A stretch of 64,000 nt of DNA from Thuidium tamariscinum (Eukaryota; Streptophyta; Bryopsida; Hypnales; Thuidiaceae), in NCBI GenBank assembly GCA_947034885.2, contig OZ019759.1, positions 16,928,501 to 16,992,500 on the forward strand, given 5' to 3'. How positions within the stretch are numbered: position 1 is the stretch's first letter; every line of letters begins with the position of its first letter. Shown piece by piece: positions 12,408-21,939 of this stretch. The notes under the pieces are model-generated. The model searched no databases. It was not told the origin of the DNA and saw nothing but the letters and a program-made list of their open reading frames with translations. A program made the position numbers and the translations under genes.

Positions 12408-12665
12408 CATCGTCTCTGATTTGAAGTTGGTCTCAAGGTTTATCTCTTCTGGAAGTGTTACTGATCGTCCTTAGTTCGTGGTCGGTTAAAGGGTCTGTCT
12501 CTGTTGAAGGAGTTCGTAATGGTCGCTAGTTCAAAGTCGATTTGAAGGCTGGTCTCTGTTGAATGAATTCATGATCGTGCACGACTTGGTGTCGGTTTGA
12601 AGGTCGGTCTTTGTTGAAGGAATTCATGATCGTGCTCAATTTGGTATCGGTGTGAAGGTCTGATT
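12408..12665. repeat. Diverged ~55-58-bp tandem repeats
   Basis: About 4.5 copies of a unit containing GGTCTCTGTTGAAGGAATTC and ATGATCGTGC, clearest in the last three. It lies in the leader of the DUF7869-type gene. Confidence 0.6.
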
Positions 12666-12749
12666 ATGTTCTGTGGACACTTTGAGTGATGACATATACC
12701 CGAAGTTCACGCCGCAAAATCCGGATGTGTTTTGAGTCTATTTAATGAT

Positions 12750-12784
12750 TGTGCAATTCAGGGCATACCGTCTTGAATGGCACA
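12750..12784. repeat. P1 palindrome, copy 5
   Basis: Arms TGTGCAATTCAGG and CTTGAATGGCACA, 35 bases, same layout as the copy at 3946-3980. Located about 600 bases upstream of the DUF7869-type ATG. Confidence 0.65.
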
Positions 12785-12841
12785 TTATTTTAATATTTGA
12801 GTCCTGATTGGGTGAAACAGAGTATACATTCTTTTATTATA

Positions 12842-12872
12842 AGATTTAGGTCGGTACGACTTGAAATGCATG
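12842..12872. repeat. P1 palindrome, copy 6
   Basis: Arms GATTTAGGTCG and CGACTTGAAATGC. Upstream of the DUF7869-type gene. Confidence 0.5.
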
Positions 12873-13170
12873 CTCGTTATGTTCATACAATTGAGTAATG
12901 TTACAACCCATTCACCTTGACTATATGATCAAACTACCTGTATTCTTCAAATAGAATTGATGATTATCTCTCTTGAACGACAAAGTGAGAGGTCTATCGA
13001 AATCCTTTTAATGTGTATTGAAAAAAACAAATACTGATATTTTGTTTCATAAAATTAAGTGTATTTTTCATGGAGAATTTTGTATTTATTGGAGTAAATA
13101 TTTATAATACTATTTGTAGATGGTAAATTAGCTCATTCTTTATTTCCTAGGAGTTTACTCTTTTATCCAG

Positions 13171-13207
13171 AGTGTGCATTTTAGGTCTTACCGGCCTGAA
13201 CTGTGCT
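13171..13207. repeat. P1 palindrome, copy 7
   Basis: Arms GTGTGCATTTTAGGT and GGCCTGAACTGTGC. Upstream of the DUF7869-type gene. Confidence 0.55.
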
Positions 13208-13250
13208 TCTATGTTCCCTGTAGTTTTAATAGATGGTGAATTCATTTATT

Positions 13251-13277
13251 CAATTCAGGTTGTTACAACCTAAAATG
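13251..13277. repeat. P1 palindrome, copy 8
   Basis: Arms CAATTCAGGTTG and CAACCTAAAATG around TTA. About 70 bases before the DUF7869-type ATG, and close to the splice acceptor that precedes it. Confidence 0.6.
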
Positions 13278-13346
13278 CCTTTTCTTTGTTGTTTGCAAAA
13301 TGTTGAGAACCTTTCTAAGACATTTGATTATTGATAATCAGGTACT

Positions 13347-16184
13347 ATGGATTCAAGTGCTTTATTGGACAATCTCATGGAGTTCTCTGAAGATGAATTC
13401 CAGACTTTGGAAGGGATGAATGTTGGAATCCCCGAGTGCGAGGGGCTTCCACGTTGTCTCTGGAATACAAAGCGGGTGATTCTTTATAGTAGTGGTGGCA
13501 TCCTTGTTGGAGAAGGGACTTGCCACAGTGTGAATTCAAATCTTGTGTTGGGAGCTAGTGGTCCTCTTAGTGACACGCACGTTGCTATTCACATCTCAAA
13601 GACTCATTCTGAAGAACACATTCCTTGTGAGCAAGTTTATTCACTTGTTGCCTAGCCAGTTGAGCTCGTCCATTGTCACGGGGCTAGTCTCCATGACCAT
13701 GAGGCTCGAGATAACTTCAATTGCCTTCAAGCAAGTCTATTGAATCCTCCTTCATCATTATTAGCTCGGCCTTACACAAGTGTCATCAAGAATCCTCCTC
13801 GGGAAACTACACTCCGGTCCAAGGATCTGCTCTCGCAGGATTCTATTAATTCAGTGTCTAGTAAGGTCTGTTGCAGCAAGAACTGTATGCAACCTTTTCC
13901 AAGGGAGAAAATTAAAATCTTCCGGGAACGAATGTACCAGAGGTCAACTTTCAAGTTTAGAGCACATTTGAAGATTGATGTTCACAGATCAGTTCATCAT
14001 GATTCACGAGGAAGGAAGATGGTGACAGTGGAAGGCATAAGTGTGTGCATGCAAGCGTGGATGCATATTTCAGGCATTTCAGAGTCTACTTTCTATTGAT
14101 ACCAAAAGTATTGGAAAAATGACCGTGAAACACAAGAGCATGGTAATCTTGGCTTATTGAAGCCAAGAAAACACACTGAACAAGCTGCTGCAACTTTAAA
14201 GTGTCTCCTGGATAAGGAAGCAGACCACATGCCTCATCGAACTAGGACTCTTAAGTCAGGGGACAAGGTTGTTTCAATGGTTCTTCCGGCTACTTTTCAG
14301 TGGAAGGACCAACTCTCAAGCATAAATGACACAAATGCTGCTTTTGGATTGAGGGCGGTGTCAACTTCCAGCTTAAGTAAGATAAGAGCAACCAGATTTT
14401 CGGAGTTCGAGGTGAAGAAGCCAGGCGATAATTTTGCTCATTGTGGAACTTGTGACAAATTGCAAGAGCTTAGGAAGGGAGCTCTTCCTAGATCTGTAAG
14501 TGCTTTGAAGTGGTCCCAAAAACTGGACAAGCATTTGGTAGTAGCCCGCACTCATAGAGAGTATTATTATGCAAATCGTTATCATTCGCATAATCATCCA
14601 CATGAGTGTCTTACAATCATGCACGACAAGATGGATCATGCGAAGACTGCGTGCCCAGCATTTTCCTACAAGTCTAAGGATACTGATGGTTTGATGAAGT
14701 TGCTTGTTTCTGTCACTGGGATGATTGCCCATGGTCATGTTGATGTACATTACGCGCACTATGGATTAGATATATTCCCTCACAATTCGAACTACACAAT
14801 TGGTTCAATGGCAAAGTTGTTGCGAGATTTGGAAGAACCCCCAAAGTCTTCTTCTCGACAATTATTTGCAGGATCAAGGTCATCTACTTTGTTCCAAACA
14901 GTCTTGAAAGGGTCCGAGATGTGTGTAGCATCTCTACCTCCACAATCAGACTCCTTTGTGTCAGGAGTACCATTGCCACCTATTTTGAATGTGCAAATGG
15001 ATAATGCAACAGGGGACAACAAGAATCGATATGTTTTTTGTTTTTGGTCACTTCTTGTGGCAAACAAGATCTTTCGTGAAGTATATGTGAACTTCATGAT
15101 CGTAGGGCATACGCATGATGACATTGATGCATTGTTTGGGAGATGGAGCATGCTTTTGAAGAAGGAGAATTTTCCAACTATCCCATCACTCATGAAGTCA
15201 TTCATGGATGTAGAGAGTATTCCCGCTATCCCTCATCTAATTGAAGAGGTGCCTGACTTCAAGGGGTTCATAGCAGGCTGTTTCTTGGATGGTAGTGAGG
15301 TGCTTGTTGGGCATACGAAGCCACAACAAGTGAAGTTCTATCTGGATTCAAACGGTGTTTCTGTGATGAAGTACAAACTACTATGCACTAATGAAGATTG
15401 GTTAGGAGATGACGGTAGAGGAATTAAGTTGTGGAAGGAGGATTCTGAAGGACATAGTTTGTGGCCCCGTGGAGTACCATTGCCAATTTCTCCGAAGCCA
15501 ATGAGAGGTGTAGAGGACATTGAAAAAGGCATAGCTGGATTTGTGAAGTATTGGGAGAATTTATGTAATGTAGACATAACTGGAGAGTGCCGTAGGCGTT
15601 ACGAGCATTTGGTGTACTATTGGCATGATGTAATGGTTGCTTTGCAAGAACCAATTACTGCCTCTCCTACTCTCAAAGATGGATTTTGGCCATCCACTCG
15701 TGTTCAAGCCAATCTTGAAGATCAACTTGGAGAAGATGGCGAGGATCGTGAAGAGTTTGGGGAAGATGATGCCTATGTTGGACCTTTGCGAGGTCGCCCG
15801 GAACCATCATTCAGGGTCGGACGTGATGTCTTCGAAGGTTATTTTGTTGCAGTTTGTCCCGCAGAAGGTGACAGTCGCCCTGTTTGGATTGCAAGGGCCC
15901 TCTCTAATCCAAATTGTAATCCTAAGGAACCAAATCGTGTTCTTATTCAATACTTTCGTCCAACCTCAAGGAGTCAAGATGTTCAAGACTTCTACACTGG
16001 ATGGGATAGTGAAAGAGGTCTTCGATGGAAGGTTGATATTATCGATCCACCTGTTTGGGAACAAACAGATGCTCTTATGACGGCATGGAAGCCTCAAATC
16101 AAAAAAGATACTTGTCAATGTTTGCTCAAGATCCTGGCTGCACAAATTGAGATCATCAACGAGAGCCTCGCTTCATATGCTTGA
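13347..16184 (+). pseudogene. DUF7869-type transposase-like gene with two premature stops
   Basis: One reading frame runs from ATG at 13347 (right after an acceptor, AATCAG) to TGA at 16184, 946 codons, without any frameshift. It is interrupted by TAG at 13653-13655 and TGA at 14097-14099. Both are explained by C-to-T changes (CAG, CGA). The longest open part starts at 14157. In that part, HAHYGLD-type FPHNSN (about residue 210), VQMDNATGDNKNRYVF (about 278-293) and VGHTHDDIDALFGRWS (about 315-330) are the hallmark motifs of the DUF7869 family. The conserved Asp and His residues resemble an RNase-H-like (DDE-type) nuclease. The N-terminal third carries a CSKNC Cys motif. The family is repetitive in plants and other eukaryotes; a transposase role is inference. 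It is divergent from the ParB-like gene at 3529 and shares the P1 palindrome with it. Confidence 0.85.
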
Positions 16185-17180
16185 TGTATTTGATATAGCT
16201 CTAGATATATGTTATAGTTCTTATAATATTGAGTATTGAATATTGTTTTGGTGGTCCTTGGTAATGTTAGTAAAATACATCTATATGGAAATCAATAAAT
16301 TGTAGTAGATTGTGTTGGTTTGATATCATATCCTAATTTACTTTTAGATAGATTGTTTGGATTCTTGATTTTGTTTTAACAAAACAAGTTTGTTTCTACA
16401 TATTTTTATTACAAGTACAACTATATTTTACTGTGTTATTTTTGTTGATCTACTTATTTGGTCTTTGTGAAAATTGCATTTTACATTTACGTACTATTGA
16501 TTTTAAAGGAATAATGTATAGAACTATTAAAGATTTAAAACAATACAAAAAATTTGGTGTATGGATTCTAGACTACAATTGCAATCTAGCTGATTATCAG
16601 GATAGCGCTTACGGTTTAACAAGATGGTAGTCAACAGGAATCGAACCCGGACCTCCAATCACACAACTATCAGTCTCTTGCACGACCTCTCGCAATATAC
16701 CCTAACTCAATAGGGTGACTAACTGATCAAGAAATTCACATATAAATAGGTGTGAAGCAACATACATTGAGTATAAATTCATATTGTAGTCTGAACCTCT
16801 TAAACAAAGCACCAAATTATGACCGTAGTTATTCTTATTCTTCTACTTCGAACTATCATTTTAATGGAAATTACAACTACTAACTAATGAAAGAGACACT
16901 GATTTAGCTGAAATTTAATACAACTATGTAATAATTTTTTATTCTATAAATAGGTAATATTATTTTGAGAGGTTCTAAACCTCCCAAATTAATGAATATG
17001 ATGTTACTTGGGATTTTCATACACAAAAAGTATGTGAGTCTTCACTACAAACTCCACTGAAGGGCATGAATTGTCATGAAATTGTATGATTGCAGAGGTT
17101 CATTGTATAGTCATGAAGCCCTTAACCTCTCATAGGGTTTAAGGGTGTCCATTTGCATAGTAATCATAGATAGGACTATT
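16185..17180. other. AT-rich downstream region
   Basis: Downstream of the DUF7869-type gene. Rich in A/T with possible poly(A) signals (AATAAA-like, near 16295). Apart from the tRNA-like stretch at 16624-16720, no gene is seen. Confidence 0.4.
16624..16720 (-). other. tRNA-like sequence (possible SINE head or tRNA pseudogene)
   Basis: On the minus strand there is a good RNA polymerase III B-box (GGGTTCGATTCC) inside a T-arm-like segment, ending GTTGACTACCA. A segment beginning TAGTCAC about 97 bases upstream could pair with the 3' end over six positions. The T-stem has mismatches and no clear D-arm or anticodon arm can be folded by eye, so this is a degenerate tRNA or a tRNA-derived repeat rather than a working gene. 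A primer-binding site was considered, but no LTR is seen. Confidence 0.3.
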
Positions 17181-17310
17181 CATAAAGCACGGACCTTCAG
17201 AATCTAAGTTCCATTTACGTCCCATTCTATTTTTAGTAAAGAGATTATGAAGCAGGAACCTTCTAAATCTAAGTTCCATTCATGTACCATTCTATTTTTA
17301 GTAAAGAATT
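17181..17310. repeat. 65-bp tandem duplication
   Basis: Two adjacent copies (17181-17246 and 17247-17310) share AATCTAAGTTCCATT and CATTCTATTTTTAGTAAAGA with a handful of differences. Noncoding. Confidence 0.8.
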
Positions 17311-17354
17311 GAGGAAGGTAAAGGCTTCAAGAACTTCATTGTCTTTCGTAGGCC

Positions 17355-18226
17355 TCACTTTTTTATTACAGAAATAGCCTTTTCCGCCTCTATGGCTTTA
17401 AGCTTCGCAAGACCTCTTAAAATATTCTTGTGTTGAGAAGAATAATGCGGGCGACTTCCACTGTAAAAAGCACCGTTCTCGCTCAAACTAAGAGATGTAC
17501 TGGCTTTTTGTTTTGATTTATGCGTGCTTTGAGGAACTCCCGACATAGAAAGAGATTTGCAATCCCGTTGGGGCGTCCTTGGCATCCACGCCTTTACACT
17601 GCCTATGTACGCGAGACTAGTTCCACTAGACTTGGTGTCAAGAGAGCGTCAATGATCACTAATAATTCGTTGACAAAAAAGACTATCCGAGGATGAGAGA
17701 CGTTTGGCTCCTGCGGACAATGAAGAACGAGTTGGATTATCGTCGAGTCGAGGTAAACTAGGAGCTCCATCTGTCGCAGTAGGTTGGACCACTATGTTTG
17801 CCACTGGTCCACAAGTCGACTTCATTCCGTTGGTGAGGCTAGCGGGCACCGAGGAAGATGACGGCACCTCATCCTCGCCTCAAGGATACCCCCAACATCA
17901 TTGTCTGGGACTTCTAGTTTTCGACTCGTTGCAGCATCCACACGCGGATCGGGCGACCAAGATCGTCCTCAACTTAGGGATGTCCGTCTCAATGGCGAAG
18001 GGGAGCAGATGGGTGTCCTGTCCGACACGCAACTCGGAGGATTGTTGATGACGCCATTCTCGATGTTTCCTTTGTTGAAGTCTATGGCGATGGACGCCGC
18101 GGCGGTGGTAGAACGGAACATGTAAGGCTTGGATACGGGAGTTGTTTCGCAGCTTCCACCGTCGGATTCGGAACCGCCAATGGACTACAACTTGAGCGAT
18201 CTAGAGAGGAGACTCCTCGTGATCCT
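17355..18226 (-). pseudogene. C-terminal exons of copy 2 gene cluster, Ser-rich (decayed)
   Basis: After an acceptor (AAAGTCAG) at 18227 a minus frame reads ITRSLLSRSLKL, TAG (18185-18187), SIGGSESDGGS, then MFRSTTAAASIAIDFNKGN and further to TGA (17969-17971), RSWSPDPRVDAATSRKLEVP. The frame switches near 17875, exactly at a P2-like palindrome (17869-17894). It then continues with VPSSSSVPAS, TGA (17649-17651), RSLDTKSSGTSLAYIG and a Lys/Ala-rich end, stopping at TAA 17355-17357. Amino-acid composition and continuity across stops show an old coding sequence. I recognise no domain. By position it follows the FCP1-like exon and may belong to the same gene. Confidence 0.5.
17869..17894. repeat. 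P2-like palindrome inside coding-like sequence
   Basis: TCATCCTCG and CCTCAAGGATAC form the two arms. The open frame changes exactly here, as if the palindrome had been inserted. Confidence 0.45.
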
Positions 18227-18503
18227 CTGACTTTTGTGTGTTAGAATAGAGCGAAAGGCTAAACCCTGCATGCAAAAAGGTTACAAGAACCCACCGTTGA
18301 TTTCTTTCCATGAGTATATGGGTACATGTGAAACTGGCATCCATTTGGTCGAAGACAACTTTCAAAATAAGGAAAGAATATGATATAGAGAACTCAATAT
18401 ATTTTATTTACAAAAAATTATGCCATACATGAAAAAGTAAGATACAATACGATACGATATGCATGTGCTTCCTGAATGCGTGCAATTACAAAAAAGTCTA
18501 ATT

Positions 18504-19326
18504 CTAACAACGACGCCTCTGTATAATGGTGCCCGTGTTTAAGATATCAAATCGAGTCCCCATGACCTCGACGGACTCCCTCATGGCTTCCATTATTTCC
18601 TTTAAGTGGCAGTCGCTGCGACCAAGCGGATTGACGCTAATCCAATTGTCATCGACGTATTCGAGCAACCCCCCTTCTTGGTCGCACTCCAAATGGAGCC
18701 GCCGAATCTACGATAGAAAATGCCCCATAAGCACGTCGTCCCTGCGCTTATCATGGGTCCACGACTCCAAAAGGAGCGTGTTCCCACTTACATTGAGGAC
18801 ACTCTTTTTGGGAGAGTCATCAATCAAAATGTTGTCGTGTGCAGAAAACAACGCACCCTGACTGTCAGTGCCCATCAGATTGCCCTCCAAGAATTTCATG
18901 AAGAGGGGCGACTTCCCCCAACAAAAAAAGTTCCAGGAGCGGTTTCTATTTTTGTACATTGCTCATGGCCTAAGACATTGTAGGGCGGTCTATACCCCCG
19001 AAATAAGAATTCCGCAATCGAATCTGTGTTCCGCTTGGCCATGGACGACCATACTACAACTTTATTGGCTATCTCCGAAAGTTGTCGGAGAAATTCGGTG
19101 ACGTTTTGTCGCGCGAACATCGCCTTGTGGCCAATGATTGTGGGGTTCCGATGGCTCAAAACATTGTCTTCGAGCTTGTACGGTTTAAATTTGTCGCCGT
19201 AGGACTTCATTGTGGTGTGGCATAACACCCTGTTCAAGTCGAAGACAATGTTCAACCACTTCCTCCTGGATTGAGGCATCATAGGATGGTCTATCCTCCG
19301 CATGACCTCTCTTTGCCCCTCCCATC
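18504..19326 (-). pseudogene. FCP1/NIF-like HAD phosphatase domain exon (frameshifted)
   Basis: Starts after an acceptor (ATCAAGTAG) at 19327. KWLNIVFDLNRVLCHT corresponds to HAD motif I of the FCP1/NIF family (normally DLDETL), here with Asp-Leu-Asn, so the second catalytic Asp is absent. Next come VTEFLRQLSEIANKVVVWSS (motif II region), VLGHEQCT and, after a frame change, NILIDDSPKK (motif III, DD kept) and LLLESWTHDKRRDDVL. The frame shifts by one base in a T/G homopolymer tract (18914-18929), and TAG at 18708-18710 interrupts the end. The normal role of such domains is dephosphorylating phospho-Ser/Thr, e.g. in the RNA polymerase II tail. With DLN and these breaks, activity is not expected. 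Whether it belongs to the ParB/MTase-like gene upstream or is separate is open. Confidence 0.7.
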
Positions 19327-19854
19327 CTACTTGATAAAAGCAGGACAACAAAGAATTTGGAGTTACCTGGTTACATGTGGAACTGGTAAAGGCAGAGTGT
19401 GGAGACACGCATTGCAATTTTCTATTCGACAACGCCCTCCCAGTAGGAAGTGCTTTCGTGGGTAGTGGGCGATGCAAGTTGTTTTTTTTCAAGCTGAACC
19501 AAAAAATATGGACAAAAGAATGCAATTAGACAATGCATACTTTGAATATTGTAAAGTATATATTTTATTGATGTGGTTTAATATATACATTTCAAAATTT
19601 TTTGGCTGCCCAAACTATACACTCCGAGAGTTCTACTCTACACTATAATTGTACACATTCTCCGCCGCAAACGGATTCTTCGTCAGCACCAAGCAATTAA
19701 GGAGTGGCGACCCTCTCCTGTTAGATATCATAAATACAAATGAGAGTCGGAACCCGTTTGTTACCTCTAATAAGAGGATCACATGACTTCAAGTTTAATT
19801 AAGTTAGTCAAAGTCATAAGGGTTACAATATGGTACTTGCATAGATTTGGTTGC

Positions 19855-20737
19855 TTAGGGTGCCGTCTGCTCTCCTAATGCTACTTGTTCTTTCAACGCC
19901 GTGGTAAGAGCCTGCACTTCGCCTTCCTTTGGTACGTTGTCCTCAAGCTCATCCTCTCCATAGTCCAATCTCTCTTCTTCGTCCACAGGAGAGGAATTTT
20001 GAATGAGGACTTGCACCTGCTCTGAAACTTGGCATACAGGTGTTGTCTCTGAGTTGGAGGGTCCTTCGGCAACACTTTCCAAGATATCGTCGATGCGACG
20101 ATAATCTTGAGCATCTTCTTGAGCAGGTCCCTGCGGTTGAGGGAGGGACACTTCAAACGCACGCTCGTCCGGAGAGCGTATAGAAAGACTTAGCTACGAC
20201 GCTGAGGTGCATTCCACGACGTCATCGTGTGCCAAAGACACCACACAATGGGTATCCTCGAGTCAAGGATACGGAAGTCTAGAGACAAGCTCTTGGACTT
20301 GGGGAGGAACAGGAAGAGCCTATTCTGAAGGCGAGGGTGATTGGAGTTGGGAAGCCACCACTAGAGCTCTTTGACTAAGCACTAGTCATCTAAGCTCTTC
20401 CATTTCACTCGAGAGCGCTGACATCTTCTGTTGCAATTCCTGCGTCACTTGTATGAGTTTTGCATTGGAATCCGCTAGTGCTTTGTCTTTCGCTTCCCGC
20501 TCCAAATTTCAAGCGATTCTCCTGGCCCTCTTCTCTTCCTCTTCTTTCCAGTGGTCTTTCTCCACCTTCACTACTTTTCCGTCAGGCAAGAGTAGTGGTT
20601 TTAACTCTGTCACCTTGGGGGGTCATCGTGGTCCTCGTCATTGTGATCGGACTCGTGAGGATGATCGAGTGGATCATCGTCACTACCAAAGTCATAGAAG
20701 ACGGGCTTCCCGTCTTTGTCGACAACATCCGTGGGGG
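19855..20737 (-). pseudogene. Copy 2 gene, acidic and coiled-coil region (many stops)
   Basis: Beyond a frame change in a G5 run (20733-20737) the minus strand reads TDVVDKDGKPVFYDF and an Asp/His-rich acidic stretch. A heptad-like Lys/Glu-rich segment follows (VKVEKDHWKEEEEKRARRIA, stop, NLEREAKDKALADSNAKL...), then Gln/Pro-rich sequence and finally DERAFEVSLPQPQ up to KEQVALGEQTAP at 19855. About five stops, all TGA or TAG, interrupt it; part may be intron. It is a continuation of the acidic tail at 20738-21121. The role would be self-association or protein binding, by composition only. A P2 palindrome lies within it at 20251-20272. Confidence 0.5.
20251..20272. repeat. P2 palindrome within copy 2 gene
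   Basis: GGTATCCTCGA facing TCAAGGATAC, a near-perfect dyad, in the coiled-coil region of the copy 2 gene. Confidence 0.6.
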
Positions 20738-21454
20738 TAATTGGCACAATGGGCCCTCTTTGTATCCATCATCTTGCCGCGCTTTCTGCATGATGACATC
20801 GTCATCGACGGAACCCTCTTTCATGAAATTGTCTTCTCGCACGCCAAAGTCTCGAGGATCCTCGTCATCATATTCCACTTCCTCCGCACATTGAGCTCTT
20901 TCTCTCTCGAACTCAGTGTTTGTCTCCATGCCCTCATCATCCTCATCCTCAGAATCTGAATCAAGATCTAAGGCAGCAGCAGTGTTAGGGGGTGCTTTCG
21001 ACGTCTCGTGCAATTCAACCAACTCCAAATCCGGTTGATCACATGCTTGTACGTCGACCGGTGCAACTTCTGCAACGACGTCTGCGCTTGCCATCCATAG
21101 ATACATTTGGAACGTGTTCATTCCAAACTCATCTAGTCCCTATACACCTAGATTTATTGTCAAGTGTGGACCGACATTCTTTCTTTGTCGGGGGAGAGGA
21201 CGAGCTTCCCGAGCCGGAGACCAGAAATTCACAAGAGGTGAATTAGGTGATTCGAAACGAACGATGACGAGGCCACGGGTAAGGGGTTTCTTGTACACCA
21301 TCGAGTACGGAGAGTTTGCCATCATAAAGTCGTTCTTATCCATTTTCTTGGCAAGATATGAAATCGCCTGGTACACTTTCACATCTGTCTTCTCCACAAA
21401 CCCGTAAAAGAACGTTCCAAACATTTGTCCATCATTACACAATATGATGATCAA
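20738..21454 (-). pseudogene. Copy 2 gene, exon 3 (post-motif-I segment and acidic tail)
   Basis: Reads FGTFFYGFVEKTDVKVYQAISYLAKKM, placed right after the motif-I-like part as in beta-class methyltransferases. It continues through SPYSMVYKKPLTRGLVIVRF to GV, TAG (21140-21142), GLDEFGMNTFQMYLWMAS and a long acidic run (LDLDSDSEDEDDEGMETN). The same frame continues across the TAG, so CAG to TAG is likely. It corresponds to exon 3 of copy 1 (1-439). The acceptor near 21440 is unclear. No known domain beyond the methyltransferase-like beginning. Confidence 0.55.
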
Positions 21455-21520
21455 TTAGTTTACAGTTGGAAAGAGTCTTCTCCAGATTAAAAGAGAAACA
21501 CAACAACATAAAGACCTTAT

Positions 21521-21608
21521 GTTATCCTCAAGTCGATGATAACAATGCACCATGTCATTCAAGCAATTGTATACATCAAAGACAAGTATCCTTGAGTCAA
21601 GGATACTT
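21521..21608. repeat. Two P2 palindromes in an intron of copy 2
   Basis: 21521-21543: GTTATCCTCAA facing TCGATGATAAC. 21584-21608: AAGTATCCTTGA, a central G, then TCAAGGATACTT, a perfect 25-base palindrome. Both lie in the intron whose donor is at 21632. Confidence 0.75.
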
Positions 21609-21632
21609 ACTTCACAGGGTTTCTTTACTTAC

Positions 21633-21904
21633 CTTTGTAGCAAGCATGAACTTTGCTCCCGCAAAAATGCCTAGCGTGTTCTCGTCTGGTTTGGCAAAAT
21701 TACAAAGCATATCTAGGTAGAACTCCATGCGCAACTCGGTAGGCTCTATCCGCCACTTAGCCTCCGTGTTCTTATTCCAGTCCCAATAATAGAGGTTCTC
21801 TAGGGGAGTAGAGTACCTAGTCTTCACCAACACATGACTAGTGGACGCAAATTTGTTGTTCTTCTTTAACAAGAAGAGCAATGGTACTTCTGGAGCCGTG
21901 ATGC
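21633..21904 (-). pseudogene. Copy 2 gene, exon 2 part after the CACTA insertion (motif X-I-like)
   Basis: Continues exactly in frame with 59074-59320 when the 37-kb CACTA element and one GAT copy are ignored (AELLDNVTN joins RITAPEVPLL). Contains STPLENLYYWDW, RIEPTELRMEFYLDML, then FAKPDENTLGIFAGAKFML. The last resembles methyltransferase motif I (DPFAGSGT) but has GIFAGAKF, with the Asp-Pro and Gly-Ser-Gly-Thr lost. Ends at donor GTAAGT after AAG, as in copy 1. In copy 1 the Arg of TELRMEFY is a TGA. Confidence 0.6.
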
Positions 21905-21907
21905 GAT
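21905..21907. repeat. Left target-site duplication (GAT)
   Basis: GAT immediately before the left CACTA end; the same GAT follows the right end at 59071-59073. Three bases is the standard CACTA duplication. Confidence 0.9.
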
Positions 21908-21939
21908 CACTAGTAGAAAAATGGTGTCCAAATTAACAA
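21908..21939 (+). repeat. CACTA left terminal inverted repeat
   Basis: 32 bases starting CACTAGTAGAAAAATGG. One mismatch (T for C at position 27) against the right repeat. Confidence 0.95.

Noticed and set aside
16624-16646. Primer-binding site of an LTR retrotransposon
   Set aside because: TGGTAGTCAACAGG resembles a PBS, but no LTR with TG..CA ends and no gag/pol frame is near.
20381-20400. Possible further CACTA end (CACTAG) in the copy 2 gene
   Set aside because: No inverted partner or 3-bp duplication could be found.
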